A stretch of DNA of 11,463 nucleotides from Dysgonamonadaceae bacterium (GTDB lineage Bacteria > Bacteroidota > Bacteroidia > Bacteroidales > Azobacteroidaceae). The notes below the pieces were generated by a model. The model was not told the origin of the DNA, searched no databases, and saw nothing but the letters and a program-made list of their open reading frames with translations. This document shows positions 1-6,822 of the stretch, piece after piece. Position 1 is the first letter of the stretch. Each line of letters opens with the position of its first letter. The DNA is taken from the NCBI GenBank assembly GCA_031282925.1, contig JAITCT010000025.1, positions 1 to 11,463 on the forward strand. The letters are read 5' to 3'. A program made the translations under genes and the position numbers.

Positions 1-210
1 GGATTGCTTACGGGATATTTTTCGACAAAAAACTGCTATGGACGGGAAAAGGTCATCCGGTTGCTGGAAAAAGAACCGGACAGAAATACATATACCCTTT
101 TTGTATATGGCGACAGTCGTGGAGATAAAGAGTTGATGATTTTTGCCGACAAAAGTTGGTATAAAGGCAAAGAAATCCAAAATAATGCGTTTTTTGCCGG
201 CAGAAATTGA
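1..210 (+). CDS. HAD-IB family phosphatase-like hydrolase, C-terminal fragment
   Basis: This is the last 69 codons of a gene that begins outside the window; the frame is open from base 1 and ends at TGA (208-210). The segment GYFSTKNCYGREKV is followed by the motif GDSRGDKELM and then FADKSWYKG. That order (K-N-C-x-G-x-x-K-V, then GDSxGDxxLL, then ADxxxYK) is typical of the C-terminal half of SerB-like HAD subfamily IB hydrolases. In that family the GDxxxD aspartates hold the catalytic magnesium ion. The nucleophile motif DxDxT would lie upstream and cannot be seen, so the substrate is unknown; phosphoserine phosphatase-like or lipid-phosphate activity are both possible. The last residues (FFAGRN) are read from the first, degenerate copy of the repeat array, so the C-terminus may have been changed by the array. 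The gene is convergent with the helicase-nuclease gene. Confidence 0.8.
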   Translation, partial: GLLTGYFSTKNCYGREKVIRLLEKEPDRNTYTLFVYGDSRGDKELMIFADKSWYKGKEIQNNAFFAGRN

Positions 211-224
211 TTTTCTGCCGGCAA
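194..224 (+). terminator. Hairpin with the HAD stop codon in its loop; possible terminator
   Basis: TTGCCGGCAGAAA (194-206) and TTTCTGCCGGCAA (212-224) are perfect 13-bp inverted repeats around the 5-nt loop TTGAT, which contains the TGA stop of the HAD gene. The next T run (T5 at 233-237) lies about 8 nt beyond the stem, so it is not a textbook rho-independent terminator. A role in ending the HAD transcript or protecting its 3' end is inferred from position. The stem uses the first two GCCGGC cores of the repeat array. Confidence 0.5.
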
Positions 225-496
225 CACTCCGGTTTTTGCCGGCAACCTTCCGGTTTTTGCCGGCAACATTCCGGTTTTTGCCGGCAACATTCCGGTTTTT
301 GCCGGCAACACTCCGGTTTTTGCCGGCAACCTTCCGGTTTTTGCCGGCAACCTTCCGGTTTTTGCCGGCAACATTCCGGTTTCTGCCGGCAACATTCCGG
401 TTTCTGCCGGCAACCTTCCGGTTTCTGCCGGCAACATTCCGGTTTCTGCCGGCAACACTCCGGTTTCTGCCGGCAACATTCCGGTTTCTGCCGGCA
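196..496. repeat. 21-bp tandem repeat array, about 14 units
   Basis: The heptamer GCCGGCA recurs at exact 21-bp intervals from 196 to 490 (15 occurrences). A degenerate first unit (196-216) is followed by 13 well-conserved units (217-489) and a partial copy (490-496). Each unit reads GCCGGCA, then ACATT, ACACT or ACCTT, then CCGG, then TTTTT (first seven conserved units) or TTTCT (last six). In TTTTT units the core lies in the 10-bp palindrome TTGCCGGCAA. CCGG occurs twice per unit, at alternating 11- and 10-bp steps. The array fills most of the spacer between two convergent genes. Because 21 is a multiple of three and the unit contains no stop, long open frames cross it on both strands; these are probably by-products. 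Function is unknown; transcription termination, protein binding or DNA bending are all possible. Confidence 0.95.
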
Positions 497-585
497 AAAA
501 GCGGCATTATGGAAAAACAGGAAGAAGAGATGCCGGATGAAACGGGAGAAAATAAAAACGACAGTACGGTGTTTCCGGAAACGGA
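497..585. other. Remainder of the convergent spacer, no gene seen
   Basis: This is the rest of the 375-bp spacer between the HAD stop (210) and the helicase-nuclease stop (586-588). It contains a perfect 12-bp palindrome GTTTCCGGAAAC (571-582), three bases from the helicase-nuclease stop, which has no loop-plus-T-tract form. A plus-strand frame from 509 reads 48 residues but runs into the helicase-nuclease gene and resembles nothing I recognise. Confidence 0.5.
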
Positions 586-3500
586 TTACGGATTTCCCGC
601 AACCTGCAGACAGTCCGTTTCCACATACCAGATATGCCCCTCCACACGCGGATAGCCCATATCCCGCAACAGTCCGACATATTGTTGCATCTGCTTTTGA
701 TGCTCCGCATGAGGTTGCCCGAATTTGTAGTCGATGATAATCGTTTCGGTATCCGACAAAAGTACCCTGTCGGGGCGTTTGGTTGTAACTTCCCCGTTTT
801 CTTCAACGAGGATGGAAAATTCGGAATAAATTTTATATTTATTTGAAAACCATTCTTCAACACCGGATTTCCGGATGGCGGCGTTAATTTTATCAACGTA
901 ACTTGCTTTGTCGCCGGGAAGAACAATCCCGTCGAGAATCAGTCGGTCAACGGCCTTTTCGATGTCGTCCACAGTACGGACGCCGGCAAAAATTGCGTGC
1001 ATGATATTCCCGTATTCGATGTATTTTCTCCTGGGGGAAACGTCGGGATCGACGAAATCACGCGACTTGTTGGATTGCTTGAAAATGGATTTCCCCTCCG
1101 GAAATGCTTCGGAAACAAATTCAACGTATTGCGAAGGCGCTTTCCGTTTCAGGATATTATCCGTTTTTTCCGCTGCCGGGTCCACGTTCCGTTCCAATAT
1201 GCCGAAATCGAAATGCAAAGTCCCGCTGTTCCAGTTACCGCCCAAATCCGCAACCGTCCATTGCAACAAGTCCGAAACATTTTTGACCTGTTCCGGTCCG
1301 GCGAGGGCTTTTTTGTATTTCCCGAAAATAACCAGATTACGCTCCGCCCGCGTGAAAGCCACATACAGCAGATTCAGGTTATCCATCCATGCTAATGCGG
1401 TTTCGGTTTGATATTCTTCGGAAAAGACAGTTCCTTCCATCTTTTCGGAATAATTGACCGGCAAAAGTTCGAGATCATAATACCCTTCCTTGGGGCTGCA
1501 CCAAACGATTGGATTTTTCTTCGGATTCAGTTCCCAGGTGCAATACGGAAGCAAAACCGTGTGAAACTGCAACCCTTTTGACTTGTGAATGGACATCGCC
1601 CTGACGCCGTCAACGCCTTCGCCCGCAGGAATGGTTTGTTTCGATAATTCTTTATCCCAAAAGGAAATGAACGAATGAATATCCGTCGAACCGTTTTTCA
1701 AATACCGGTTAATGGCGTCGAAAAAGGAAAACAGGTAAGCCGACTGTCCTTCGATTTTCTGCAAATCATAGAGGCGGTAAAAATAAGAAATTAATTCGGG
1801 TAAAGGCATTGCGGATTGCAGTTCTCCGCCGCAGGGTGCAGCAGGGAGCGGCACGTTCAGGTATTCGAGTTGAGCCGGAAAGATCGGATTATCGGGAAAG
1901 GCAACCGCTTTCAGGGCCTGCATGATAATGTTGACAGCCAAAGAATTGTCCAGTTGAAAAGCCTCGCTGGAAACGATATTCAGGTAATGGCCGGCCGCCA
2001 GTTCGGGAAAATCAGGTTTCACCGAAGAAAGATATTCCGCAATAACTTTAATCCCGCTGTTGTTGCGTACCAAAATACAAATGCTGCCTGCCGGAATTTC
2101 CGCCCTGCGCAGGGATTCCAATTCTTTGAGTAAACGGCTCAGTACCGCATCTTTATATTTTTCTTCTTCGCCGTCCTGCAAAAAATCAATGCTCACGTAA
2201 CCCGAATCGGTTTGTTTATTCGACTTCTGGAAAATTTCCTCCTTTTTATAGACCGAGGCAAAGGGCGAATCGGACAGTTCACGGAGTTCTTCCCTGAATT
2301 TCAGGTCTAAAACTTCGCCCGCCTTCGCGAAAAAATGATTGTTGAAAGTAACTATCCGCTTCTCGCTGCGGAAATTATAATCAAGCGCTTCGGGCTGCAC
2401 CTTCAATTCGTCGCCAATGCTGTTTAGAATCCGCCAGTCGCCGTTCCGCCAGCGGTAAACGGATTGTTTGACGTCGCCGACAATCAGGCTGAAACAGTCG
2501 TTGGCCAGAATATCGGACAGTAAAACCTTGAAATTCCCCCACTGCAAGCGGGAAGTATCCTGAAATTCGTCAATCATCACATGCCGGATTTCCGCGCCGA
2601 TTTTTTCATAAATGAACGGAGAATCGGAATTGTCAATCATCCGGTTGAGAAACAAAGCCGTGTCCGACAGCATGAACCGGTTTTTTTCGAGATTCATCCC
2701 GTTGATTTCGCCGGCGATATGCCAAACCAGACCCAGTTGATGGATATTGCCCAGAATCAGGCGGGAAGTATTGTATTTTTGCCAAACGGCGACCGTTTCC
2801 CGAAGAAGGCCGCATAATTCATTTTCGGCCAGGGCAATCATTTCGTCTCTGCGTTTACTTGTTTTTGCCGACCAGTTTTCGGCATTTTCCATCAGTTTGA
2901 ATATGGTTTTGCCTGCATCGCCTTTTTGATTTTCCGCCAGGTTTTTCCAGAAATTAAAAACAGTTCCTTTCAGGATAAATTCGGCAGGCTCCAATCCGTT
3001 GTTAATCAATAAATCGGAAACCCTTTTCCAGGCTGTTTGAAAAAACGTTCTGTATTCCCGCAGCAACTTCCGGTGATGAGTTCGCAAGCGGTTGAAAATG
3101 GCAGGATTATGGTTCAGCTGTTTGTGCAGCAGTTGTTCGTGTTCCTGAAAAAACTCGTCATAAATGGATGCGCTGAAGCGGTACACTTCATCTTTGAAAT
3201 GCCAGTTACTGTCCTGTTCGAGTTTGTTTTCAACATAAGTCGTCAGCCATTGAAGGAGTTGCGGATTTTGGTGAGCGTTCTCAACCATTTGGTTGACTGC
3301 GTCTAACCGCACTTGAGCGGTGTTCATTTCGAGATTGAATCGCGAGCCTTTACCTAATTCGCGCGCCAGATTGCGAAGAATTTTCTGGAAAAAACCGTCA
3401 ATCGTCGTGATATGCAAATGACTGTAATCGTGCAGGACAGCATTGAAAACCTTCCGGGCTTTTTCCCTGATAAACGCTTCGCCGGCATGTTTTCCGGCCT

Positions 3501-3747
3501 CGTGTAAAGCCTTCCTGACGGACTCCAGAAATCCCTGTGAATCATTGCAATTAAACGCCAAACCGTATAATTCCGCCAAAATACGGTCTTTCATTTCGCC
3601 GGTTGCATCTTTGGTGAAAGTAACAGCCAGGATATGGCGGAAACTGTCATCGGAATCCCTGAGCAACAACTCTTTGATGTATTCTTTCGCCAGGGTATAG
3701 GTTTTTCCCGAACCGGCCGACGCTTTGTATATTTTTAGTTGTGGCAT
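586..3747 (-). CDS. RecB/AddA-type UvrD-family helicase-nuclease
   Basis: A protein of 1053 residues with superfamily 1 helicase motifs in order: Walker A ASAGSGKT (residues 9-16), motif II MIDEFQDTS (DE at 393-394), motif III GDVKQSVYRW (about 424-433), motif IV YNFRS, motif V MSIHKSKGLQF (about 718-728) and motif VI YVAFTRAERN (about 796-805). The C-terminus has a RecB-family PD-(D/E)XK nuclease signature: D about 993, the IIIDYK strand (D1006, K1008), then QxxxY. Such proteins unwind and degrade DNA from double-strand breaks, normally with a second subunit (AddB, or RecC plus RecD), and load RecA for repair. No partner gene lies in the window. The start at MPQLKIYK places Walker A at the N-terminus, as usual in the family; the frame is open to 3864 but runs through a REP-like hairpin. 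A near-consensus -7 box (AACATTTG, 3774-3781) lies upstream without a clear -33. AddA and RecB cannot be told apart here. Confidence 0.9.
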   Translation of the reverse strand: MPQLKIYKASAGSGKTYTLAKEYIKELLLRDSDDSFRHILAVTFTKDATGEMKDRILAELYGLAFNCNDSQGFLESVRKALHEAGKHAGEAFIREKARKVFNAVLHDYSHLHITTIDGFFQKILRNLARELGKGSRFNLEMNTAQVRLDAVNQMVENAHQNPQLLQWLTTYVENKLEQDSNWHFKDEVYRFSASIYDEFFQEHEQLLHKQLNHNPAIFNRLRTHHRKLLREYRTFFQTAWKRVSDLLINNGLEPAEFILKGTVFNFWKNLAENQKGDAGKTIFKLMENAENWSAKTSKRRDEMIALAENELCGLLRETVAVWQKYNTSRLILGNIHQLGLVWHIAGEINGMNLEKNRFMLSDTALFLNRMIDNSDSPFIYEKIGAEIRHVMIDEFQDTSRLQWGNFKVLLSDILANDCFSLIVGDVKQSVYRWRNGDWRILNSIGDELKVQPEALDYNFRSEKRIVTFNNHFFAKAGEVLDLKFREELRELSDSPFASVYKKEEIFQKSNKQTDSGYVSIDFLQDGEEEKYKDAVLSRLLKELESLRRAEIPAGSICILVRNNSGIKVIAEYLSSVKPDFPELAAGHYLNIVSSEAFQLDNSLAVNIIMQALKAVAFPDNPIFPAQLEYLNVPLPAAPCGGELQSAMPLPELISYFYRLYDLQKIEGQSAYLFSFFDAINRYLKNGSTDIHSFISFWDKELSKQTIPAGEGVDGVRAMSIHKSKGLQFHTVLLPYCTWELNPKKNPIVWCSPKEGYYDLELLPVNYSEKMEGTVFSEEYQTETALAWMDNLNLLYVAFTRAERNLVIFGKYKKALAGPEQVKNVSDLLQWTVADLGGNWNSGTLHFDFGILERNVDPAAEKTDNILKRKAPSQYVEFVSEAFPEGKSIFKQSNKSRDFVDPDVSPRRKYIEYGNIMHAIFAGVRTVDDIEKAVDRLILDGIVLPGDKASYVDKINAAIRKSGVEEWFSNKYKIYSEFSILVEENGEVTTKRPDRVLLSDTETIIIDYKFGQPHAEHQKQMQQYVGLLRDMGYPRVEGHIWYVETDCLQVAGNP

Positions 3748-3811
3748 AAAACAACATTTACTGTATGAGTGTGCAAATGTTCGGCGGAGCCAATGACGGT
3801 CCCGATGATCA

Positions 3812-3850
3812 GGGCGCACACACAGGTGCGCCCCCGCGTAATTCGTAATT
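3812..3850. repeat. REP-like hairpin plus tandem CGTAATT
   Basis: GGGCGCAC (3812-3819) and GTGCGCCC (3826-3833) form a perfect 8-bp GC-rich stem around a 6-nt loop. Two tandem copies of the 7-mer CGTAATT follow at 3837-3850. There is no T tract, so an intrinsic terminator is unlikely. I recall similar GGGCGCAC/GTGCGCCC palindromes as scattered intergenic repeats in many bacterial genomes; that is memory, not a search. It lies in the 135-bp spacer between gldE and the helicase-nuclease gene. Confidence 0.6.
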
Positions 3851-3882
3851 TCCCTGTATTGCAAGCCTTTGGCAAAATTCGT

Positions 3883-4680
3883 TCACAACATTTTATTGGT
3901 TGTAAATTTGACTTTCAAAATCCGTTTTTTATCCATTCCGATAATCCGGAACAAACAATTTCCATACTTAATCACTTCTTTTTCTTCCGGGAAATCTCCT
4001 TTTATTTCCAAAATCAAACCGGCCAGAGTATCCGCCTCATCGGTCAATTTTCCGAACAATTCCCTGTCTAAGCCGGTCGCGCGGAAAAAATCAATGAGCA
4101 GTATTTTTGCATCAAAAATATACGAGCCGTCGGCAAGAAGGATATACTTGGCGTCTTTCTCATCATCGTATTCATCGCTGATTTCCCCTACAATTTCTTC
4201 CAAAATATCCTCCATCGTAACAATACCCGACGTTCCACCGAATTCATCCACTACAACAGCCAAATGTGTTTTGGTAGTCCGGAATTCTTCCAGCAAATCG
4301 TCGATTTTCTTATTTTCGGGAACAAAATAAGCAGGCCGAATCAGGCTTTGCCAGCGAAACTCGGCATGATTATCCAGATAAGGTAATAAATCTTTGATAT
4401 AAAGTATTCCTTTGACGTTGTCCAGATTGCCGGAATAGACCGGAATCCGCGAATACCCGACTTCCACGATATATTTCAATACATCCTTAAAACTTGTTTT
4501 AATGTCCAAATCGGCCACATCCATGCGGGAAGTCATGATTTCAATCACCGTTTTATTGTACAAGCCGATGATTCCTTCCAACATTTCTTTTTCTTCCGTC
4601 GATTTACCGGAAGTCATTTTAAGCGCTTTTGAAAGTTCACTGGCGGAAACGTCGGATTTTTTTTTGAAGAAATATTTCAC
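3883..4680 (-). CDS. gldE: GldE homologue lacking the N-terminal DUF21 membrane domain (CBS pair plus CorC/HlyC domain)
   Basis: The 265-residue frame begins at a GTG. After a lysine-rich start (KYFFKKKSDVSASELSKAL) it has a first CBS domain (from about IMTSRMDVADLD to GILYIKDLLPYL), a second CBS domain (from about IRPAYFVPENKKIDDLL to VVVDEFGGTSGIVTMEDILEE), and a CorC/HlyC C-terminal domain (ADTLAGLILEIKGDFP through RILKVKF). Family GldE proteins are roughly 430-450 residues and start with a DUF21 transmembrane domain; here none exists. The sequence begins about where the cytoplasmic part should follow the last membrane helix. In frame, a TAA stop (4693-4695) lies 12 bases before the GTG, inside an inverted-repeat element. 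The family is implicated in gliding or secretion-linked membrane processes, or CorC-like ion transport. A soluble protein or a decayed gene are both possible; the open, well-conserved remaining frame favours recent truncation or a genuine short form. Confidence 0.8.
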   Translation of the reverse strand: MKYFFKKKSDVSASELSKALKMTSGKSTEEKEMLEGIIGLYNKTVIEIMTSRMDVADLDIKTSFKDVLKYIVEVGYSRIPVYSGNLDNVKGILYIKDLLPYLDNHAEFRWQSLIRPAYFVPENKKIDDLLEEFRTTKTHLAVVVDEFGGTSGIVTMEDILEEIVGEISDEYDDEKDAKYILLADGSYIFDAKILLIDFFRATGLDRELFGKLTDEADTLAGLILEIKGDFPEEKEVIKYGNCLFRIIGMDKKRILKVKFTTNKML

Positions 4681-4683
4681 GGG

Positions 4684-4750
4684 AGTTACAAGTTACAATA
4701 CGAGTTACAAGTTACGAGCAAGGTGTGAAACTCGTAACTTGTAACTCGTA
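4684..4750. repeat. Inverted repeat built from 7-bp words, between ssb and gldE
   Basis: The 19-bp arm ACGAGTTACAAGTTACGAG (4700-4718) is perfectly complementary to 4731-4749, and one further pair (4699/4750) makes a 20-bp stem around a 12-nt loop. The arms are runs of 7-mers: AGTTACA/AGTTACG on the left, CTCGTAA/CTTGTAA/CTCGTAA on the right. Two more AGTTACA copies at 4684-4697 extend the left side. On the minus-strand transcript this hairpin lies after ssb and about 18 bases before the gldE GTG, so it could act as a terminator, hide the gldE start, or mark a rearrangement. Confidence 0.85.
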
Positions 4751-4785
4751 ACTAAATTTGCCTGAGCACAAAACCATACGTTCGT

Positions 4786-5271
4786 TTAGAACGGTAAATC
4801 ATCTCCTTCTTCAGCTTCGGGGATAGCCGGATTTGCGGGTGCAGCCGCCGGTTGCCGCACCGGTTGCTGTCCCTGATTCTGTTTTTCCACAGGAGGCTGG
4901 GGAAATGGTGGAGGCGGAGGCGGCGCCGCGCCATCGGGTTTTTTGTCCAACATCTCCATATTATCGCCCCAGACTTCGGTAACATACCGTTTATTTCCGG
5001 CGGCGTCATCATAGGAACGGGTACGGATTTTACCTTCCAAATAGATTTTCGAACCTTTTTTCACATATTTTTCGGCTACTTCCGCCAAACCTCTCCAAAG
5101 AACGATGTTGTGCCATTCCGTACGTTCCGGCACTTGCGTACCATTTGCGGCAGTATAGCCTTTCTCGCTGGTAGCTAAGGAAAAATTGGCTACCGCACCG
5201 CCATTATCAAAATAGCGTACTTCGGGATCTTTCCCTACATTTCCTAATAAAATAACCTTGTTGACCGACAT
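4786..5271 (-). CDS. ssb: Single-stranded DNA-binding protein
   Basis: A protein of 161 residues that coats single-stranded DNA during replication, recombination and repair. The N-terminus MSVNKVILLGNVGKDPEVRYF opens the OB fold, and WHNIVLWRGLAEVAEKYVKKG and YLEGKIRTRSY are conserved OB-fold segments; the fold ends near residue 108. A low-complexity linker rich in proline, glutamine and alanine (including six consecutive prolines) follows, and the protein ends in the acidic peptide EEGDDLPF, the tail that recruits partner proteins. The frame is open to 5307, but the start at 5271 gives the canonical MSVNKV N-terminus and leaves room for the promoter just upstream. In many Bacteroidota ssb precedes gldE, as here. 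Confidence 0.97.
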   Translation of the reverse strand: MSVNKVILLGNVGKDPEVRYFDNGGAVANFSLATSEKGYTAANGTQVPERTEWHNIVLWRGLAEVAEKYVKKGSKIYLEGKIRTRSYDDAAGNKRYVTEVWGDNMEMLDKKPDGAAPPPPPPFPQPPVEKQNQGQQPVRQPAAAPANPAIPEAEEGDDLPF

Positions 5272-5304
5272 AATAAATAATTTTTTAGGTAAAACAATTT
5301 GCGC

Positions 5305-5335
5305 CAAAATTAGATAAAAAACAGGAAATCACAAA
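5305..5335 (-). promoter_or_regulatory. Bacteroidota-type promoter of ssb
   Basis: On the minus strand, TTTG (5332-5335) and TAATTTTG (5305-5312) are separated by exactly 19 bp, matching the Bacteroidota primary sigma-factor consensus of a -33 TTTG and a -7 TAnnTTTG. Transcription would start near 5297-5300, leaving a leader of about 27 nt before the ssb ATG. The element lies in the 161-bp gap after the PP2C gene, so ssb need not rely on readthrough. Confidence 0.7.
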
Positions 5336-5432
5336 AAATCTTTTGTTATTCTTTTTCTCACACTTGAAAATAGCGGCAATGCAGGCGGAGGTCCTGCGCA
5401 TACCACAGGAAAGAAGACATTGTTCTCAGTTC

Positions 5433-6242
5433 TTAAACAAATGCGTAAAGGAAAGAGGTCATCACATGCTTGAGAGCGCTCATTTCTTCGGTTTCATGAA
5501 TCGGGATGATGTAGGCGGAATAGTTGTCCCGCGACTGGTCGTTGCAACGGGCTTTTATGGCGGATAACGTTTCTTCGGGGGAATCGTCTTTTGAAAACAA
5601 TTCGCTCAGGTCGTTGTCGCTTAGCGTTTCCGTGATACCGTCGGTACACATCAGGAAACGGTCGCCGGCTTGAATGTCGGTAATTTGCGCAATGTCAATG
5701 TCTAAGGGAAACTTAGAACCTTGAATTGCTTTATAAATCACGTTTCTTTGGGGATGTTTTTCCACGTCTTCGGGATTGATTTGCCCGTTTTTAACCATCG
5801 AATTAACGAGCGAGTGGTCTTCGGTTTTGAAAATAATTTTTCCTTTCCTGAACTGGTATATTCTGCTGTCCCCTGCGTGTGCCAAAAAGGCTCTATCGGC
5901 AGCTAAGTATAAAAGGCACAGGGTAGTAGCCATTCCTCCGGCATTGGGGTTTTCTTTGACATACTCGTCGAAACGGATTTCCGTATACCGGATGGCTTTT
6001 TGAATAAATTCGGGGTCTATTTTTGTTTCCTCATCCAGGAATGTGTTGAAATAGGTTTGGATGGAATCGCATGCAACAAAACTTGCCGCTTCCCCTTTGT
6101 TTGAACCGCCTACGCCGTCGCAAACAAGAAAAAGCCGGTCATTTGCAGTTCCACAATCTCCGTTAGGATATATGGAATCTTCATTGTTCAATCTTTTCCC
6201 AATTTCACTGATTGAAAAAGGCTTTTTAATTGTTATGTACAT
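5433..6242 (-). CDS. PP2C-family (PPM) serine/threonine protein phosphatase
   Basis: A protein of 269 residues with nearly the whole length of a bacterial PrpC/Stp-type PP2C domain. Visible motifs are NEDS (20-23), CDGVGGSNKGEAAS (41-54), GGMATTLCLLYL (102-113), AHAGDSRIYQFR (121-132), EDHSLV (141-146), RNVIYKAIQG (166-175), CTDGITETLSD (199-209) and SRDNYSAYII (237-246). D22, D42, D201 and D239 correspond to the metal ligands of the binuclear Mn/Mg centre, so it is probably active. These enzymes remove phosphate from Ser/Thr residues, usually opposing a Hanks-type kinase. No signal peptide or membrane segment is present. It is the last of four closely spaced genes, 30 bp after the FHA gene, which suggests the same pathway. 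The C-terminal extension after IIPIHET has no recognised motif. Confidence 0.93.
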   Translation of the reverse strand: MYITIKKPFSISEIGKRLNNEDSIYPNGDCGTANDRLFLVCDGVGGSNKGEAASFVACDSIQTYFNTFLDEETKIDPEFIQKAIRYTEIRFDEYVKENPNAGGMATTLCLLYLAADRAFLAHAGDSRIYQFRKGKIIFKTEDHSLVNSMVKNGQINPEDVEKHPQRNVIYKAIQGSKFPLDIDIAQITDIQAGDRFLMCTDGITETLSDNDLSELFSKDDSPEETLSAIKARCNDQSRDNYSAYIIPIHETEEMSALKHVMTSFLYAFV

Positions 6243-6272
6243 ACGAACTTTTTCGTTAACAAAAGAAAAAAA

Positions 6273-6803
6273 TTATTCTTCCTCAAAGATTAAGCGGGTT
6301 TGCCCTATTTGTATCTCATCATTGTTTTTCAGAGTAATAACTTCACCCGGCTCAATGTATTTGTTGTTATATAACGTCCTGTTTGTGCTTTTATTGTCAT
6401 ACAAATAATAAATAAAATTGCCTTTTCCGGTATCTTTTTTCCTTACTTCGATGCAGATATGCGTGCGGCTCATTAGTTTATCATTTGTTTCAATGGAAGT
6501 TGCGGTTTTTTGGATTGGCGATTTCCGGCCTACGATGTTTATACCCTCCACGAGCCTGATGGTTTGTTCGGACGTTAAATCGTTGGGCAAAACATGAATT
6601 TTCCCGATTTTAGTATTTTTATCGTCTGTGAAAGATAAAATCACGGTTTCGGAATCATCCGCAACCTGATTCTTCGATATATAACTTATCGGAATCGGTT
6701 GCTTGCATTTAGGACAATTAAAAACTTTAATACCGGCCGGAATTTTGGATTCGTCAACTTTCAAACCGACACGGCAATGCGGACAGCGAATGGAAATAAT
6801 CAT
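6273..6803 (-). CDS. Zinc-ribbon and FHA domain protein
   Basis: A protein of 176 residues. The N-terminus has a zinc-ribbon-like module with two Cys pairs, CPHC (C7, C10) and CPKC (C30, C33), separated by KIPAGIKVFN, like the MJ0042-type finger often joined to signalling domains. Residues about 85-175 form an FHA domain: VGRK (91-94), SRTH (112-115), DNKSTNRTLYN (136-146) and NNDEIQIGQTRLIF (160-173). R93, S112 and the N/T residues of the STN loop match the phosphothreonine-binding positions, so pThr binding is likely kept. A segment with a possible phosphoacceptor threonine, SETVILSF (51-58), lies between the two domains; some FHA regulators such as GarA carry a phosphorylatable threonine in a comparable place, but that is only an analogy. 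The gene follows the small acidic gene by 19 bp and precedes the phosphatase by 30 bp. The partner is unknown. Confidence 0.88.
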   Translation of the reverse strand: MIISIRCPHCRVGLKVDESKIPAGIKVFNCPKCKQPIPISYISKNQVADDSETVILSFTDDKNTKIGKIHVLPNDLTSEQTIRLVEGINIVGRKSPIQKTATSIETNDKLMSRTHICIEVRKKDTGKGNFIYYLYDNKSTNRTLYNNKYIEPGEVITLKNNDEIQIGQTRLIFEEE

Positions 6804-6822
6804 CTTTTCAGTTATTTATCGT

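Noticed and set aside
138-158. TTTTTGCCGAC in the HAD gene resembling the array unit, as a possible seed of the array
   Set aside because: The same string appears at the right edge in the LolD-like gene, where it encodes the conserved FAD of Walker B. It is common codon use for FAD, and the similarity stops after about 10 bases.
196-496. CRISPR array
   Set aside because: The units are contiguous with no unique spacers, 21 bp is too short for repeat plus spacer, and no cas gene is present.
36-497. Minus-strand 153-codon frame with LPAETG/LPAKTG repeats, reminiscent of LPxTG sorting signals
   Set aside because: It is read from the 21-bp array and the antisense of the HAD gene. LPAETG has an extra residue compared with LPxTG, and there is no signal peptide or membrane anchor. 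Several frames are open on both strands simply because the unit length is a multiple of three.
509-655. Possible 48-codon plus-strand gene after the array
   Set aside because: It overlaps the 3' end of the helicase-nuclease gene by about 70 bp and has no motif or promoter.
143-737. Two plus-strand frames through the array (FLPATFR and FCRQHSG repeats)
   Set aside because: Same by-product of a stop-free 21-bp unit. They start inside the HAD gene and end inside the helicase-nuclease gene, with no recognisable domain.
3748-3864. N-terminal extension of the helicase-nuclease by 39 residues
   Set aside because: The extension is translated from the REP-like hairpin and flank. The Walker A motif is expected within the first 20 residues, which fits the start at 3747.
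5381-5397. GCAGG/CCTGC inverted repeat after the PP2C gene as a terminator
   Set aside because: The stem is only 5 bp and no T tract follows closely on the minus strand.
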